Under the pieces are notes generated by a model. The model saw only the letters and a list, made by a program, of their open reading frames with translations. It did not search any database and was not told where the DNA came from. From positions 1,600,001 to 1,664,000 of the forward strand of contig NZ_CP021081.1 in NCBI RefSeq assembly GCF_003444775.1: 64,000 nucleotides of DNA, written 5' to 3'. This document shows, piece by piece, positions 50,638 to 61,738 of the stretch (position 1 is its first letter; every line of letters starts with the position of its first letter). The translations under genes were made by a program, and so were the position numbers. This DNA comes from Deinococcus ficus (GTDB lineage: Bacteria > Deinococcota > Deinococci > Deinococcales > Deinococcaceae).

Positions 50638-51099
50638 ATGCCCACCCTCAGCTCTCGCCTGCCCCAGGCGGCCCTGCTTGCCCTCACCGCCCTTCTCGTC
50701 ACGTCCTGCGGGAACAGCACGCCGCCCACCGCGGGCACTGGCGCAGAACCCGCCGCCGGCGTGCAGGCCTCCGAGCCCGCTCCCTCCGGCAAGCTGGTGA
50801 TGGCCAGCGGCGCGATGGACCTGATCTACAAGACCGAGTTCGGCGGCGGCCGCTGCGTCCTCAAGCACTTCCGGGAGATCGGGACGAACAGCAACTACTT
50901 CGAGGTGATACACCGCAACGGCAACCGCGTTCGCCTGGACGTGAAGATGTGGACGCCGTACCAGACGGCGACCTGGGATTACAACGACAGCACCGGCTCG
51001 ATCTACCGCGGGTACAGCTGGGCGCTGTCGCTGGCCGTGCATGCGGCCTGCAAGGTTGACGGTGCGTGGGTGGACGCGCCCGTCCGCCGCGTGAACTAA
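50638..51099 (+). CDS. Hypothetical lipoprotein
   Basis: A 153-residue protein with a signal peptide and lipobox LLVTSCG. A low-complexity Ala/Pro/Gly linker precedes a small domain (about 55-153) with two cysteines (GRCVL, AACKV) that may pair. Aromatic residues are frequent (NYFEV, WDYND, IYRGYSW). No family is recognised. The ATG has a good CAGGAGG site. The leader of about 200 bases before it is not coding. A hairpin terminator follows. Confidence 0.65.
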   Translation: MPTLSSRLPQAALLALTALLVTSCGNSTPPTAGTGAEPAAGVQASEPAPSGKLVMASGAMDLIYKTEFGGGRCVLKHFREIGTNSNYFEVIHRNGNRVRLDVKMWTPYQTATWDYNDSTGSIYRGYSWALSLAVHAACKVDGAWVDAPVRRVN

Positions 51100-51109
51100 G
51101 AGCAGAAAA

Positions 51110-51156
51110 GGCGGGCAGGTGGGAGATCACTCCCCACCTGCCCGCCCTGCGTTTTG
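51110..51156 (+). terminator. Terminator after the 50638 lipoprotein
   Basis: A perfect 14-bp stem (51110-51123 with 51133-51146) and a 9-base loop, then CTGCGTTTT. It may also serve the convergent MFS gene. Confidence 0.78.
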
Positions 51157-51201
51157 GGGTACGCGAAGCCCGCTCTCCCCTCCGCCTTTCAGTGCCCGCT
51201 T

Positions 51202-52470
51202 TCAGTGCCCAGCTGCCGGGGTGGCCTGCGGGATGGGCGGGCGGGTGAGCAGCATCAGACCCAGCAGGGCCAGCAGCACGGCGCCGCTGACCACGTATGG
51301 CGCGCCGATGCTGACGTGCTGGTACAGGCCGGTGGCGAGCAGTGGGCCGGTCATGCGGCCCAGCGCCAGGGCGCTGCTGTTCAGGCCGGCAACGGCCCCC
51401 TGGTTGCCGTCCCCGGCGCTGAGGCTCAGGGCGGCGCTCAGGGTGGGACTCAGGATCGCGCTGCCCACGCCGACGAGGGCCAGCGCGGCCGTGATGGGCC
51501 AGTAGGCGTGCGCGGACTGGATGAGCAGCATGCCGGTGCCCATCACAGCCAGGCCCAGCAGGATCAGGGGGGTGGGCGCCACGCGGCGGCTCAGGGGGCG
51601 GATGGCGCCGCCCTGCACGGCGGCGGCCAGCAGGCCGAAGACGACGAGCATGCCGCCCACGGTACGCGCGGTGCCTTCCGGGGTGAGGCGCAGGGTGTCC
51701 TGCACGTAGAAGGCGATGGTCTGCTCCATGCCCACGCTGGCGAGGGTGGAGAGCGCACTGACGACCAGCAGCAGCGGGATGGCGCCGCGGGTGAGCAGGG
51801 TGCGGCGGTTCACGGCGTTCTCGTGCGGTTCGGTGGCGCGCCGCGTTTCCGGCAGGGTGAGCAGGGCGGCCACGGCGGTCAGGACGGCCAGGCCGGCGCT
51901 GAAGTACACGGGCGCGACGAGGCTGATGCCGGAGAGCAGCCCGCCGATGGCCGGGCCGAACACCACGCCCAAGCCGAAGGCGGCGCCGATCAGGCCCATG
52001 CTGGCGGCGCGGTCTTTTTCGGTGCTGAGATCGGCCATCATGGCCTGGGCGGTGGGCAGGGTGGCGCTGCTGAAGATGCCGCCCACGACGCGCGCGCCGA
52101 CCAGCAGGGCGAACAGCGCGGGCCCGCCGAGCTGGCCGCCGAGGCCCAGGCTGGCGAACAGGCCGAACAGCCCGAAGGACACGGCGAAGCCGATGAGGCC
52201 CATGACGAGGATGGGGCGGCGGCCGAGGCGTTCGCTGCGGCTGCCCCAGATGGGGCTGAACAGGAACTGCATGAGGCTGTAGGCCGTGGAGAACCAGCCG
52301 ATCTGGGCGGGCGTGAGCTTCAGTTCCCGGCCGAGGGGGCCGATGACGGGGAACAGCACGCTGAGGCCCAGCATGGCGATGAAGATGGTCAGGAAGAGCA
52401 GCAGCTTGGTGCGTTTGAGGGACCCGGCCTGCGGGCCCTGGGGGGCTTCGGTGGGGGTGGGGCGGCTCAC
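51202..52470 (-). CDS. MFS transporter
   Basis: A 422-residue transporter with 12 predicted helices. The cytoplasmic loop after helix 2 is [13 protein letters not shown], the MFS motif A. Motif C-like stretches ([16 protein letters not shown]) suggest an antiporter of the drug-exporter type. Substrate unknown. GTG start, with TACAGT (complement of 52478-52483) 7 nt upstream. A palindromic site just upstream overlaps the -35 area, implying a repressor. Confidence 0.88.
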   Translation of the reverse strand: MSRPTPTEAPQGPQAGSLKRTKLLLFLTIFIAMLGLSVLFPVIGPLGRELKLTPAQIGWFSTAYSLMQFLFSPIWGSRSERLGRRPILVMGLIGFAVSFGLFGLFASLGLGGQLGGPALFALLVGARVVGGIFSSATLPTAQAMMADLSTEKDRAASMGLIGAAFGLGVVFGPAIGGLLSGISLVAPVYFSAGLAVLTAVAALLTLPETRRATEPHENAVNRRTLLTRGAIPLLLVVSALSTLASVGMEQTIAFYVQDTLRLTPEGTARTVGGMLVVFGLLAAAVQGGAIRPLSRRVAPTPLILLGLAVMGTGMLLIQSAHAYWPITAALALVGVGSAILSPTLSAALSLSAGDGNQGAVAGLNSSALALGRMTGPLLATGLYQHVSIGAPYVVSGAVLLALLGLMLLTRPPIPQATPAAGH

Positions 52471-52477
52471 AGCCCGA

Positions 52478-52507
52478 ACTGTACCAGATGCCTGACCGAC
52501 CGGTCAG
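52478..52507 (-). promoter_or_regulatory. MFS promoter with inverted-repeat operator
   Basis: A TACAGT -10 (complement of 52478-52483) lies 7 nt before the GTG. Upstream is CTGACCGACCGGTCAG (52492-52507), with 6-bp arms CTGACC and GGTCAG. Its CTGACC on the coding strand would be the -35 with 18-bp spacing, so a bound regulator would block RNA polymerase. The arms resemble TetR-type operators; no regulator gene is adjacent. Confidence 0.5.
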
Positions 52508-52661
52508 AGCCTAGGTGGGGTGCGTTCTATGCGGGCCGACGCGGCCTTGCGGGGCCTGGAATGGGAATCCCGGCGGGAACGGGACAAAGCGGCCGCTGAA
52601 AGGCCGTACTTTCCCTGCGTGGGGGCCACGCTCCCGCGTCTGCGGAATGAAGTCCAGGGCA

Positions 52662-52690
52662 TTGTCATGAACCGGGTTCACTTCTATACT
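52662..52690 (+). promoter_or_regulatory. Sigma-70-type promoter of malEFG
   Basis: TTGTCA (52662-52667), a 17-bp spacer and TATACT (52685-52690) form the best canonical promoter in the window. The transcript would start near 52697 and carry a leader of about 110 nt with a normal ribosome-binding site. Confidence 0.65.
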
Positions 52691-52755
52691 GCGGCTGCAC
52701 AATTGGTCTAGTCAAAACGGCCCTTACAGGCACTCTTTCCCCATTGTCCCCTTCA

Positions 52756-52769
52756 CGGAAGCGCTTCCG
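52756..52769. promoter_or_regulatory. LacI-family-type operator CGGAAGCGCTTCCG
   Basis: A perfect 14-bp palindrome with the central GCGC typical of LacI-family sites (compare the CebR box TGGGAGCGCTCCCA). It lies about 60 bp downstream of the expected transcript start and 40 bp before malE, so a repressor there could block elongation or initiation. The regulator gene is not in the window. Confidence 0.55.
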
Positions 52770-52808
52770 ATTTCAGGATTGAACGTGAACGCGCAAAGGA
52801 GCAAGTCA

Positions 52809-53990
52809 ATGAAAAAAGCTCTGACGATCCTCTCCCTGGCCCTGCTGGGCAACGCCAGCGCCGCCACCCTCACCGTCTGGACCCACTTCGGCACCAGCGA
52901 ACTGCAGTGGCTCAAGGACCAGGCCGCCGCCTACGCCAAGGCCAGTGGCAACAAGGTGGACATCGTGTCCGTCCCCTTCGACAACATCCCCGACAAGCTC
53001 ATCCAGAGCGCCCCCAAGGGCCAGGGCCCCGACATCATCGTCACCCTGCCCCAGGACCGCCTCGGCCAGCTGGCCGCCGCCGGCGTGATCGAGCCGATGG
53101 ACAAGTACGTCACCAGCCGCAGCGACTACGACAAGACCGCCCTGAGCGCCATGACCTACCAGGGCAAGCTCTTCGCGATCCCCATGTTCGCCGAGGCCGT
53201 GGCCGTCGTGTACAACAAGAAACTGGTCCCCAAGGCGCCCACCACCTGGGCTGAATTCCTGAAGACCGCCCAGGCCCTCCAGACCGGCGGGAACTACGGC
53301 TTCCTGGCCGACCTGGGCAACGCCTACATGAACTACGGCATCGTCAGCGCCTACGGCGGGTACGTGTTCAAGAACAACAACGGCACCCTGAACGTCAAGG
53401 ACGTGGGCCTGTCCAACGCCGGCGCCGACAAGGCCAGCGCGTTCCTGAACGACCTGCGCTACAAGTACAACCTCGTCCCCGAAGGCGTCAGCGGCGACGC
53501 CGCCTCCAGCGCCTTCACGCAGGGCCGCCTGGGCATGTTCCTCACCGGGCCCTGGAGCATGGGCGACATCAAGAAGGCCGGCATCAACTACGGCATCATC
53601 CCCTTCCCCACCCCTCCCGGCGCGACCGGCAAGTGGAGCCCCTTCGTGGGCGTGCAGGGCACCATGATGAGCGCCTACAGCAAGAACAAGGCCGCCGCGG
53701 CCGCGTTCGCCAAGCGCATCAGCAGCGCCGACGCGCAGGTCGCCTTCAACAAGGCCGGTGGCCGCATCCCCGTGAGCCTCGCTGCCCGCACCAAGCTGAA
53801 GTCCGACCCGATCGTCGCCGGCTTCGGCAAGACCATCAGCATGGGCACCCCCATGCCCAACGTGCCCCAGATGGGCGCCGTGTGGGGCCCCTGGAGCAAC
53901 GCCATCGCCCAGAGCGTCGCGAAGCCCAACCAGAACTACAGCCAGATCCTGGACAAGGCCGTTCAGGAAATCAACAGCAACATCAAGTAA
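52809..53990 (+). CDS. malE: Maltose/maltodextrin ABC transporter substrate-binding protein
   Basis: A 393-residue solute-binding protein. A Sec signal peptide (MKKALTILSLALLGNASA) without a lipobox suggests a soluble periplasmic protein, in contrast to the PotD lipoprotein. The mature start TLTVWTHFGTSELQWLKDQ and the IAVVYNKK-like VAVVYNKKLVPKAPTTWAEF are typical of MalE. C-terminal VWGPWSNAIAQ resembles the ligand-closing part. Codon bias indicates strong expression. An AAAGGAG site precedes the ATG. A stem-loop separates it from malF. Confidence 0.92.
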   Translation: MKKALTILSLALLGNASAATLTVWTHFGTSELQWLKDQAAAYAKASGNKVDIVSVPFDNIPDKLIQSAPKGQGPDIIVTLPQDRLGQLAAAGVIEPMDKYVTSRSDYDKTALSAMTYQGKLFAIPMFAEAVAVVYNKKLVPKAPTTWAEFLKTAQALQTGGNYGFLADLGNAYMNYGIVSAYGGYVFKNNNGTLNVKDVGLSNAGADKASAFLNDLRYKYNLVPEGVSGDAASSAFTQGRLGMFLTGPWSMGDIKKAGINYGIIPFPTPPGATGKWSPFVGVQGTMMSAYSKNKAAAAAFAKRISSADAQVAFNKAGGRIPVSLAARTKLKSDPIVAGFGKTISMGTPMPNVPQMGAVWGPWSNAIAQSVAKPNQNYSQILDKAVQEINSNIK

Positions 53991-54017
53991 GCATTCAGGC
54001 CCGCACGGCGGGCGAAA

Positions 54018-54056
54018 GGGGGTGGGCGGAAAGCATGAGGCGTTCCGCCCACCCCC
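54018..54056 (+). terminator. Long hairpin between malE and malF
   Basis: A perfect 14-bp stem (54018-54031 with 54043-54056) with an 11-base loop and no T-run. In this position it could partly terminate or protect malE mRNA so that malE is made in excess over malF and malG, as REP elements do in E. coli. Confidence 0.55.
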
Positions 54057-54264
54057 CTGCCTTGCCGCCCGGCGAGCGGACTGAGCAGGACGCGTAACGA
54101 CGCGTAAAGGCGCCCCGCCACACGGCCGCGCCAGGAAGCGTTAAATAAGCACAGTTCCCGCTTTTTCCCTGCCGGCCCGGAGTGCCCCCGTCCCGCCGCC
54201 CCCTGCCCCCCGGGTCCGCCGGAAGCGCCCCCACATTCCCGTTCACAAGGAGACCCCCGCCTAC

Positions 54265-55692
54265 ATGACCCAGCCGATGCTTCCCCCACCACCAACCAGA
54301 CGCCTCACCCCGCCGGGCGGGGCCAGCGGGGTTCTGTACGCCATCCTGATCCTTCTGGTGATGTTCGCCGGGGCCGCGCTGATCGGCTGGCTACTCAGCG
54401 GCCTGACCGCGCGGCTCGCGCCCGGCGCCCCACCGTACCTGATCCTGGTGTACATGGTGGGGGCGCTGCTGCTGGCCATGCCGGTCGTGGCGCGGCTGTT
54501 CCCGTGGATTCAGAACTGGTACTACCTGTTCCCGGCCCTGGTGTTCCTGATGGCCTTCACAGTGCTGCCCATCGCCATGACCGTGTTCTACGCCTTCACG
54601 AACTACAGCGGCCAGAACAGCGGCGACCCGGACTCGGCGCTGCGCACGCCCGCCACGCTCTCCGCGGACCGGCGGATCGTGACGGTCCCCGAGATTCCCG
54701 AGGGGCAGCCGCTCGCCACGTACCTGAAGTGCCGCACCGACTCCTGCGCGGGCGACACGGTGGTACTGTTCGACGAGGAAGCCAGCACGCCCGTGCGCGC
54801 GAAGGTCGCCAGCATTCAGGGGAACGCCATCACGCTCCGGACGGCCGCGCCGGACACGCTGGAAGTCGCGCAGATCACCCGCCTGAACCGCTACGAGGGC
54901 GTGGGCCTGGCGAACTTCCGCGAGATCTTCAGCAAGGCCAGCTCCGCGCTGTGGCCGGTGTTCCTGTGGACGATCACCTTCGCGTTCCTGACCGTGATCC
55001 TCAACGCCCTCGCCGGATTGATCCTGGGCGTGCTGCTGTTCAACAAGCGCCTCAAGGGCCGCAACGTGTACCGCACGCTGCTGTTCCTGCCGTGGGCGGT
55101 GCCGGCCGTGATCAGCGCCCAGATGTGGGGCGCGCTGATGAACCAGCAGTTCGGGATCGTGAACAAGAGCCTGGGCCTGCTGGGCATCGGCGCGATTCCT
55201 TGGCTGCAGGACCCGCTGTGGGCGAAGGTCGCGGTGATCCTGGTGAACCTGTGGCTGGGCTTCCCGTACATGATGACCGCCACCATCAGCGCGCTGTCCA
55301 CCATCAACGAGGACCTCTACGAGGCCGCCAGCATCGACGGCGCCAGCCGCTGGCAGCAGATCACCAACATCACCCTGCCGCTGCTGCGCACCAGCTTCAC
55401 CCCCATCCTGCTGTCGGGCTTCGCGTTCAACTTCAACAACTTCGGCATCATCTACCTGCTCACCCGCACGTCCCCCAGCGGGTCGGGCGGGCCGCCCGTG
55501 GAAGGCCAGCTGAGCACCGCGGGCGCCACCGACATCCTGCTCACCTGGGGCTACAACACCGCCTTCGCCGCGAACGGCGGGCAGAACTTCGCGCTGGCCA
55601 GCGCCATCGCGCTGATCATCTTCTTCCTGACCCTGCTGATCAGCCTGGTGAACTTCAAGGCCGCCGGCGTGTTCGAGGAGGCCCGCCGATGA
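54265..55692 (+). CDS. malF: Maltose/maltodextrin ABC transporter permease MalF
   Basis: A 475-residue permease. Two or three N-terminal helices (about 22-44, 57-77, 88-112) come first, then an extracytoplasmic domain (about 115-210, with a CRTDSC pair of cysteines) and the core with the EAA loop [21 protein letters not shown]. The P2 domain is much smaller than in E. coli MalF (514 residues). An AAGGAG site lies upstream. Its stop overlaps malG (ATGA). Confidence 0.92.
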   Translation: MTQPMLPPPPTRRLTPPGGASGVLYAILILLVMFAGAALIGWLLSGLTARLAPGAPPYLILVYMVGALLLAMPVVARLFPWIQNWYYLFPALVFLMAFTVLPIAMTVFYAFTNYSGQNSGDPDSALRTPATLSADRRIVTVPEIPEGQPLATYLKCRTDSCAGDTVVLFDEEASTPVRAKVASIQGNAITLRTAAPDTLEVAQITRLNRYEGVGLANFREIFSKASSALWPVFLWTITFAFLTVILNALAGLILGVLLFNKRLKGRNVYRTLLFLPWAVPAVISAQMWGALMNQQFGIVNKSLGLLGIGAIPWLQDPLWAKVAVILVNLWLGFPYMMTATISALSTINEDLYEAASIDGASRWQQITNITLPLLRTSFTPILLSGFAFNFNNFGIIYLLTRTSPSGSGGPPVEGQLSTAGATDILLTWGYNTAFAANGGQNFALASAIALIIFFLTLLISLVNFKAAGVFEEARR

Positions 55693-57059
55693 CGCACACC
55701 CCCCTGCCCAACGACCCAGGCGCTTACGTGCACCACGAGCCCAGCCTGCTGCGCCGCGCCCTGCCCTGGGTGATCGCCCTGGCGGTCCTGATCGGCCTGA
55801 TCGTGCTGGGCGTGAACCTGGGCCGCAGCGTCGCCGAGCGGCAGCGCAGCTTCACGATCTTCTTCGTGGAGGGCGGCTGGAAGAGGTTCCTGCTGTTCCT
55901 GCTGGGCGCCAGCGGCGTCCTGGCCCTGCTGAGCCTGATCGGGCAGCGCCTCGGGCAGGCGCGCACCGGCCGGAAGATCAGTTACCTCGCGGTGCTGGGC
56001 GACCAGCTCACGCATCTGTTCCTGATGCTGGTCGTGCTGATCGCCGTGTACCCGCTGTTCTACGTGCTGCTGGCCGCGTTCGATCCCAAGAACAGCCTGT
56101 TCGCCTTCCCGGACTTCCAGCAGACCAACATCTTCTACAAGACCGGCCTGCTGCCGCGCCTGGACAGCCTCAGCACCGAGAACTTCGCCAAGCTGTTCGA
56201 GGGCGTCACCATTCCCGGCTGGCAGATCGCACTGGCCGTGGTCGTCGGCGCGGCCCTGGCGGCCCTGCTGGTCCTGGCCCTCCTGAGCCGCCTGAACCAG
56301 CCGGGCGAGCGCCTGGACCGCACCCGCACCTGGGTGATGCGCGCCATGCTGGCCGCCCTGGTCCTCCTGATCGTGTTCATGACCCCGGCGCAGTTCCAGG
56401 GCAACACCAACGAGAGCAAGTTCATGCTGTCCGTGCGCAACACCCTGCTGGTGTCGGGCCTCACTGGCCTGATGGCGATCCTGCTGTCCACCACCGCCGG
56501 GTACGCCATGGCCCGCCTGCGCTTCCCGGGCCGCTTCCAGACGCTGCTGTTCTTCATCTTCGTGCAGATGTTCCCGGTGTTCCTGGCCCTGGTCGCCATC
56601 TACGCCCTGATGTACCTGCTCGGCCTGAACAACACCTTCACCGGCCTGATCCTCGCCTACTCCGGCGGCGCGATCGCCTTCAACACCTGGATCTTCAAGG
56701 GGTACGTGGAGTCCCTCCCGGAATCCCTGGAGGAAGCCGCGCTGGTGGACGGCGCCAACCGCTGGCAGACCTTCTGGCGGGTCATCATGCCGCTGTCGGG
56801 CAGCATGCTGGTGTTCATCTTCCTGAACCAGTTCATCGGCACGTACGCCGAATTCATCCTGGCGAACGTCCTTCTGACCGGCGTGGACAAGTGGACGGTC
56901 GGCGTGATGCTGCTGTCCTTCACGCAGGGGCAGTTCAGCACCAAATGGGGCGTGTTCGCGGCCGCCGCCACCCTGGGCGCCCTGCCGATCATCGCGATGT
57001 TCTACGGCTTCCAGCAGTACTTCGTGGGCGGCGCGACCGCCGGCGGCGTGAAGGAATAA
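55689..57059 (+). CDS. malG: Maltose/maltodextrin ABC transporter permease MalG, extended
   Basis: A 456-residue permease, far longer than E. coli MalG (296). Two extra N-terminal helices lie at about 24-42 and 66-85, the usual first helix starts near residue 108 ([21 protein letters not shown]), and an insertion with two more hydrophobic segments lies at about 176-235. The EAA loop [21 protein letters not shown] is intact, so it should dock an ATPase. No malK is present; the ATPase must be encoded elsewhere or shared. A terminator hairpin follows. Confidence 0.9.
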   Translation: MTHTPLPNDPGAYVHHEPSLLRRALPWVIALAVLIGLIVLGVNLGRSVAERQRSFTIFFVEGGWKRFLLFLLGASGVLALLSLIGQRLGQARTGRKISYLAVLGDQLTHLFLMLVVLIAVYPLFYVLLAAFDPKNSLFAFPDFQQTNIFYKTGLLPRLDSLSTENFAKLFEGVTIPGWQIALAVVVGAALAALLVLALLSRLNQPGERLDRTRTWVMRAMLAALVLLIVFMTPAQFQGNTNESKFMLSVRNTLLVSGLTGLMAILLSTTAGYAMARLRFPGRFQTLLFFIFVQMFPVFLALVAIYALMYLLGLNNTFTGLILAYSGGAIAFNTWIFKGYVESLPESLEEAALVDGANRWQTFWRVIMPLSGSMLVFIFLNQFIGTYAEFILANVLLTGVDKWTVGVMLLSFTQGQFSTKWGVFAAAATLGALPIIAMFYGFQQYFVGGATAGGVKE

Positions 57060-57079
57060 CCTCCCCCGCTTCTCCCGGC

Positions 57080-57111
57080 CCGGGCCTCCTGCACAGGGGG
57101 CCCGGCTTCCT
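57080..57111 (+). terminator. Terminator of the malEFG operon
   Basis: CCGGGCC and GGCCCGG (57080-57086 with 57099-57105) form a 7-bp stem with a 12-base loop, followed by CTTCCTT. Confidence 0.7.
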
Positions 57112-57156
57112 TAGTCAGGAGGAACAGCTCAGGCCCAGTCTGAACTGCGCACCCCG

Positions 57157-57177
57157 AGCTGACGCCGTACGTCAGCT
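57157..57177. promoter_or_regulatory. Perfect inverted repeat upstream of the 57221 gene
   Basis: AGCTGACG and CGTCAGCT are exact complements around a 5-base CCGTA. They end about 43 bp before the ATG, where a -35 or operator would be. It could be a regulator site or a second terminator of the upstream unit. Confidence 0.4.
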
Positions 57178-57220
57178 TTCAAAGTGAAGGCTCATGCAAG
57201 GCCCGTAGGATGCTGGGCGT

Positions 57221-58033
57221 ATGTCACTGACCTTCAAGGGTTCCCTGTTCGCCGTGCTGACCGCCGGCCTGCTCGCCAGCGCCACGGCCCAGACAGCCCC
57301 CGCCACCCCGCCCGCCACCGGCACCCCCGCGGCCACGCCTGCCAAACCGGCCGCTCCGGCCGCCCCGGTGTCGGCCGCCACGTCCAAGGCCGCCAGTGAG
57401 ATCGCTGTGACCGTCAGCGGCGCCGTGAAGGGCCAGATCGTGCGCTGCCCCGCCAGCCTGAAACTCTCCGCGCAGGCCGTGTGCCTGTACGTCAAGTCCG
57501 AGCAGGCGCTGCTGCGCCCCATCGTGAAGGCGAAATTCCCGGGCCGTGTGGCCGGGGACTGGAAGGTCATGGGCAAGGCCGCCAGCCTGGTCGTGAATGA
57601 CCGCGCCGGCGGCACTCCGGCCGCGCTGGTGCTGCTGAACTCCATGACTGCCACCGAGACGCTGGTCGTGGTCGAGGCCGTGAAGGCCAGCCCGGCCGCC
57701 GCGAAGCCCGCCACGCCCGCCGGCGTGGTGAAGGGGTACGCCTACGTGCTGGACACCGACCTGACTGGCGTGGTCACCGTGACGGCCCTGGGCGGCGGGA
57801 AGTACCGCCTCGCGGCCGGAAGCGAGACGCTGACCGTGACGGTGGGCAGCAAGACCGCCCAGCTGGCGAGCGGCGCGGTGGAGCTGCCGCAGGTGCCCGC
57901 CACGGACGGCAAGCGCCTGATCTTCCCTCTGGCCGGCCTGCGGGCGCTGGGCTGCACGGTCACGCCCACCGACACGGCTGTGACGGTCGGCTGCGGCGCG
58001 CAGAGCGTGGGCCTGAAACCCATCGTGTTCTGA
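57221..58033 (+). CDS. Secreted protein with copper-amine-oxidase-N-like domain
   Basis: A 270-residue exported protein. It has a signal peptide ending near ASATAQ, a long Ala/Pro/Thr-rich linker (about 25-60), a first beta-rich domain with two cysteines, and a C-terminal domain (about 200-270) with GSETLTVTVGS, LPQVPATDGKRLIFPLAGL and GCTVTPTDTAVTVGC, which resembles the stalk-type copper amine oxidase N-terminal domain found in bacterial wall proteins. It is not an amine oxidase. GATGCT lies 6 nt before the ATG, a weak -10. Confidence 0.65.
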   Translation: MSLTFKGSLFAVLTAGLLASATAQTAPATPPATGTPAATPAKPAAPAAPVSAATSKAASEIAVTVSGAVKGQIVRCPASLKLSAQAVCLYVKSEQALLRPIVKAKFPGRVAGDWKVMGKAASLVVNDRAGGTPAALVLLNSMTATETLVVVEAVKASPAAAKPATPAGVVKGYAYVLDTDLTGVVTVTALGGGKYRLAAGSETLTVTVGSKTAQLASGAVELPQVPATDGKRLIFPLAGLRALGCTVTPTDTAVTVGCGAQSVGLKPIVF

Positions 58034-58050
58034 TCCCTGCCTCCTGCCGG

Positions 58051-58088
58051 GACCCCCGTGAGCCTGCCGCTCCGGGGGTCGGTTCGTT
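58051..58088 (+). terminator. Terminator after the 57221 gene
   Basis: GACCCCCG and CGGGGGTC pair perfectly (58051-58058 with 58073-58080) on a 14-base loop, followed by GGTTCGTTT. Confidence 0.75.
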
Positions 58089-58270
58089 TCTGGGCTCCAG
58101 CCTGCCTCTCACCGGGGCTTGAGGCGACCTTAGGGTTTCCTTGCCGCGCCTTGAGACGGCAACCCCGGGGCGGGCCCGTGCGTAATGATGGTCGGGCATC
58201 CCACGGCGGCCCGGCCCCTGGCCTGCGGCCGCACGCACGACCCGCTTTCAAGTCCAAGGAGGACCTCCCC

Positions 58271-58951
58271 ATGAGCATTCTTGACCGACTGTCCCGCCTG
58301 CTCCGCGCCAACGTGAACGACCTGATCAGCCGCGCCGAGGACCCCGGCATGATCATCGAGCAGGCGCTGCGCGACATGCGCGCCGCCTACGGCGAGGCCC
58401 GCAGCGAGGTGGCCGAGGCGATGGCCCAGAACGCCAAGCTGGAGCGCGAGGCCAACACCAACCGCACCCTCGCCACCGAGTACGAGAAGAAGGCCGAGGA
58501 GGCCCTGCGCGGCGGCAGCGAGGACCTCGCCCGCGAGGCGCTGCGCCGCGCGCAGAACCACAAGGACCTCGCCAAGGGCTTCGATGAGCAGCGCAGCACC
58601 CAGCAGAGCACGGTGGATCAGCTCAAGACCCAGCTGCGCGCGCTGGAAGCGAAGATAGACGAGATGGAGAGCAAGAAGAGCCTGCTCGCCGCGCGCCAGA
58701 GCACCGCGAAGGCCGGGCAGACGCTGGACCGCGTGAGCGGCTTCGACAAGGCCGGCGGCGCCATGGACGCCTTCGAGGACATGGAGCGCAAGGTGGCCGG
58801 CATGGAAGACCGCAACCGGGCCATGACCGAGCTGCGCAAGGAAAGCAGCCTGGACGAGCAGCTCAAGGACCTGGGTCGCAACAAGGACGTCGAGGACGCC
58901 TTCGCTGCCCTGAAAGCCAAGGTGCAGGGCGGTTCTCAGGGCGGAAGCTGA
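58271..58951 (+). CDS. PspA/IM30 family protein
   Basis: A 226-residue coiled-coil protein of the ESCRT-III-like PspA/Vipp1 family that binds stressed membranes and keeps them sealed. It starts MSILDRLSRLLRANVNDLI with the amphipathic helix, then the family segment ISRAEDPGMIIEQALRDM, long charged helices (about 30-150) and ALEAKIDEMESKKSLLAARQ. The C-terminal tail is acidic-basic and ends with a short linker. A strong AAGGAGGACC site precedes the ATG. A hairpin terminator follows. No pspF or pspBC genes are nearby. Confidence 0.93.
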   Translation: MSILDRLSRLLRANVNDLISRAEDPGMIIEQALRDMRAAYGEARSEVAEAMAQNAKLEREANTNRTLATEYEKKAEEALRGGSEDLAREALRRAQNHKDLAKGFDEQRSTQQSTVDQLKTQLRALEAKIDEMESKKSLLAARQSTAKAGQTLDRVSGFDKAGGAMDAFEDMERKVAGMEDRNRAMTELRKESSLDEQLKDLGRNKDVEDAFAALKAKVQGGSQGGS

Positions 58952-58980
58952 CCGACAGCGCGTCCACCCACCCTGATGTG

Positions 58981-59012
58981 AAGGGAAGGCCCCCGGGTCT
59001 TCCCTTTCCTGT
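58981..59012 (+). terminator. Terminator after pspA-like gene
   Basis: AAGGGAAG and CTTCCCTT (58981-58988 with 58999-59006) form an 8-bp stem on a 10-base loop, followed by TCCTGTT. Confidence 0.7.
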
Positions 59013-59077
59013 TGTCCTCCGTTCTGCCTGGGAGGTGACCTACAGGTGAATTCACGGATTGCTGACACAATAGGCGC

Positions 59078-59782
59078 ATGACGTTCGTGTCCTCCTTCCT
59101 GACCCGCCGCGCCGCGCCGCTGGGCGGCGTGCTGCTCGCGGGCCTGCTCGCGGCCTGCGCGCCCACTCAGCAGGCGGCCCCCCCGACCGTGACGGCCCGC
59201 ACCGCGGCGTCCAGCGTGTCCTTCTACCCGCGTGAGGCCGGGCTGGCCTGGTCGTACCTGCCGGAAGGCGAGGCGGCCGGCAGCGACCCCTACGTCCTGC
59301 GGACCCTGGGCCCCACGCTGTACAACACGCAGCAGGTCGAGGCGCTGGAACTGCGGGGGCGCGGGGCGAGCACGCAGTGGTACCGCCGCTTCGACGCGGC
59401 CGGTGTGACCCTGCTGGGCATCGCCAAACCCGGCGTGAACGTGATGCTGGAGCCCGGCTGGCAGGAATGGCCTGCCGAGAACGCCTGGCGGCTGGGCGCC
59501 ACCTGGGGCGGCGAGACCCGCGCCACCGTGCGTGACGACGCGGGCACCGTGAAGGCGCAGGGCACCGTCACCTACCGCTACCTGGTGCAGGAGCGCCGGC
59601 GGGTCACCGTCCCGGCCGGCAGTTTCGACGTGTGGGTGGTCACGCGCCAGGTTTCTGACACGCTGGGGGGCCTGTTCCCCGCCACGCAGCAGGTGTGGTT
59701 CGCGCCGTTTATCGGCGAGGTCCGCACGCCGGAGGGCCTGCTGCTCACCGGCCGCAACTACGCCTCCGGCGAGGGGAAGTGA
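59078..59782 (+). CDS. Hypothetical lipoprotein upstream of dxs
   Basis: A 234-residue lipoprotein with lipobox LLAACA. The exported part is strand-rich ([47 protein letters not shown]). The latter resembles the repeated sheet of small DUF3108-like exported proteins, but I cannot assign a family. CACAAT (59066-59071) is 6 nt before the ATG. It is 4 bp from dxs, so the two are co-transcribed. The link to isoprenoid synthesis is only positional. Confidence 0.7.
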   Translation: MTFVSSFLTRRAAPLGGVLLAGLLAACAPTQQAAPPTVTARTAASSVSFYPREAGLAWSYLPEGEAAGSDPYVLRTLGPTLYNTQQVEALELRGRGASTQWYRRFDAAGVTLLGIAKPGVNVMLEPGWQEWPAENAWRLGATWGGETRATVRDDAGTVKAQGTVTYRYLVQERRRVTVPAGSFDVWVVTRQVSDTLGGLFPATQQVWFAPFIGEVRTPEGLLLTGRNYASGEGK

Positions 59783-59786
59783 CGCC

Positions 59787-61682
<1,896 letters not shown>

Positions 61683-61693
61683 ACGCAGAACTT

Positions 61694-61730
61694 GGGGAGA
61701 GGGGGGGCGATCGCCCCCCCTCTCCCCTGT
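61694..61730. terminator. Perfect 34-bp palindrome between dxs and proA
   Basis: Two 17-base arms (61694-61710 and 61711-61727) are exact reverse complements with no spacer, giving a very stable hairpin centred on CGATCG, followed by TGTT. It lies between convergent dxs and proA stops and can end both. Confidence 0.88.
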
Positions 61731-61738
61731 TCGTGGTC

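Larger units (their letters stand above)
52508..52808. other. Control region of the maltose operon
   Basis: This stretch contains no credible gene. It holds a canonical promoter near 52662-52690, a 14-bp palindrome at 52756-52769 and a purine-rich AAAGGAG ribosome-binding site before malE. Confidence 0.7.

Noticed and set aside
52520..52711. Small open frame on the plus strand before malE
   Set aside because: It contains the canonical promoter of malEFG and has no start signal; the residue composition is not protein-like.
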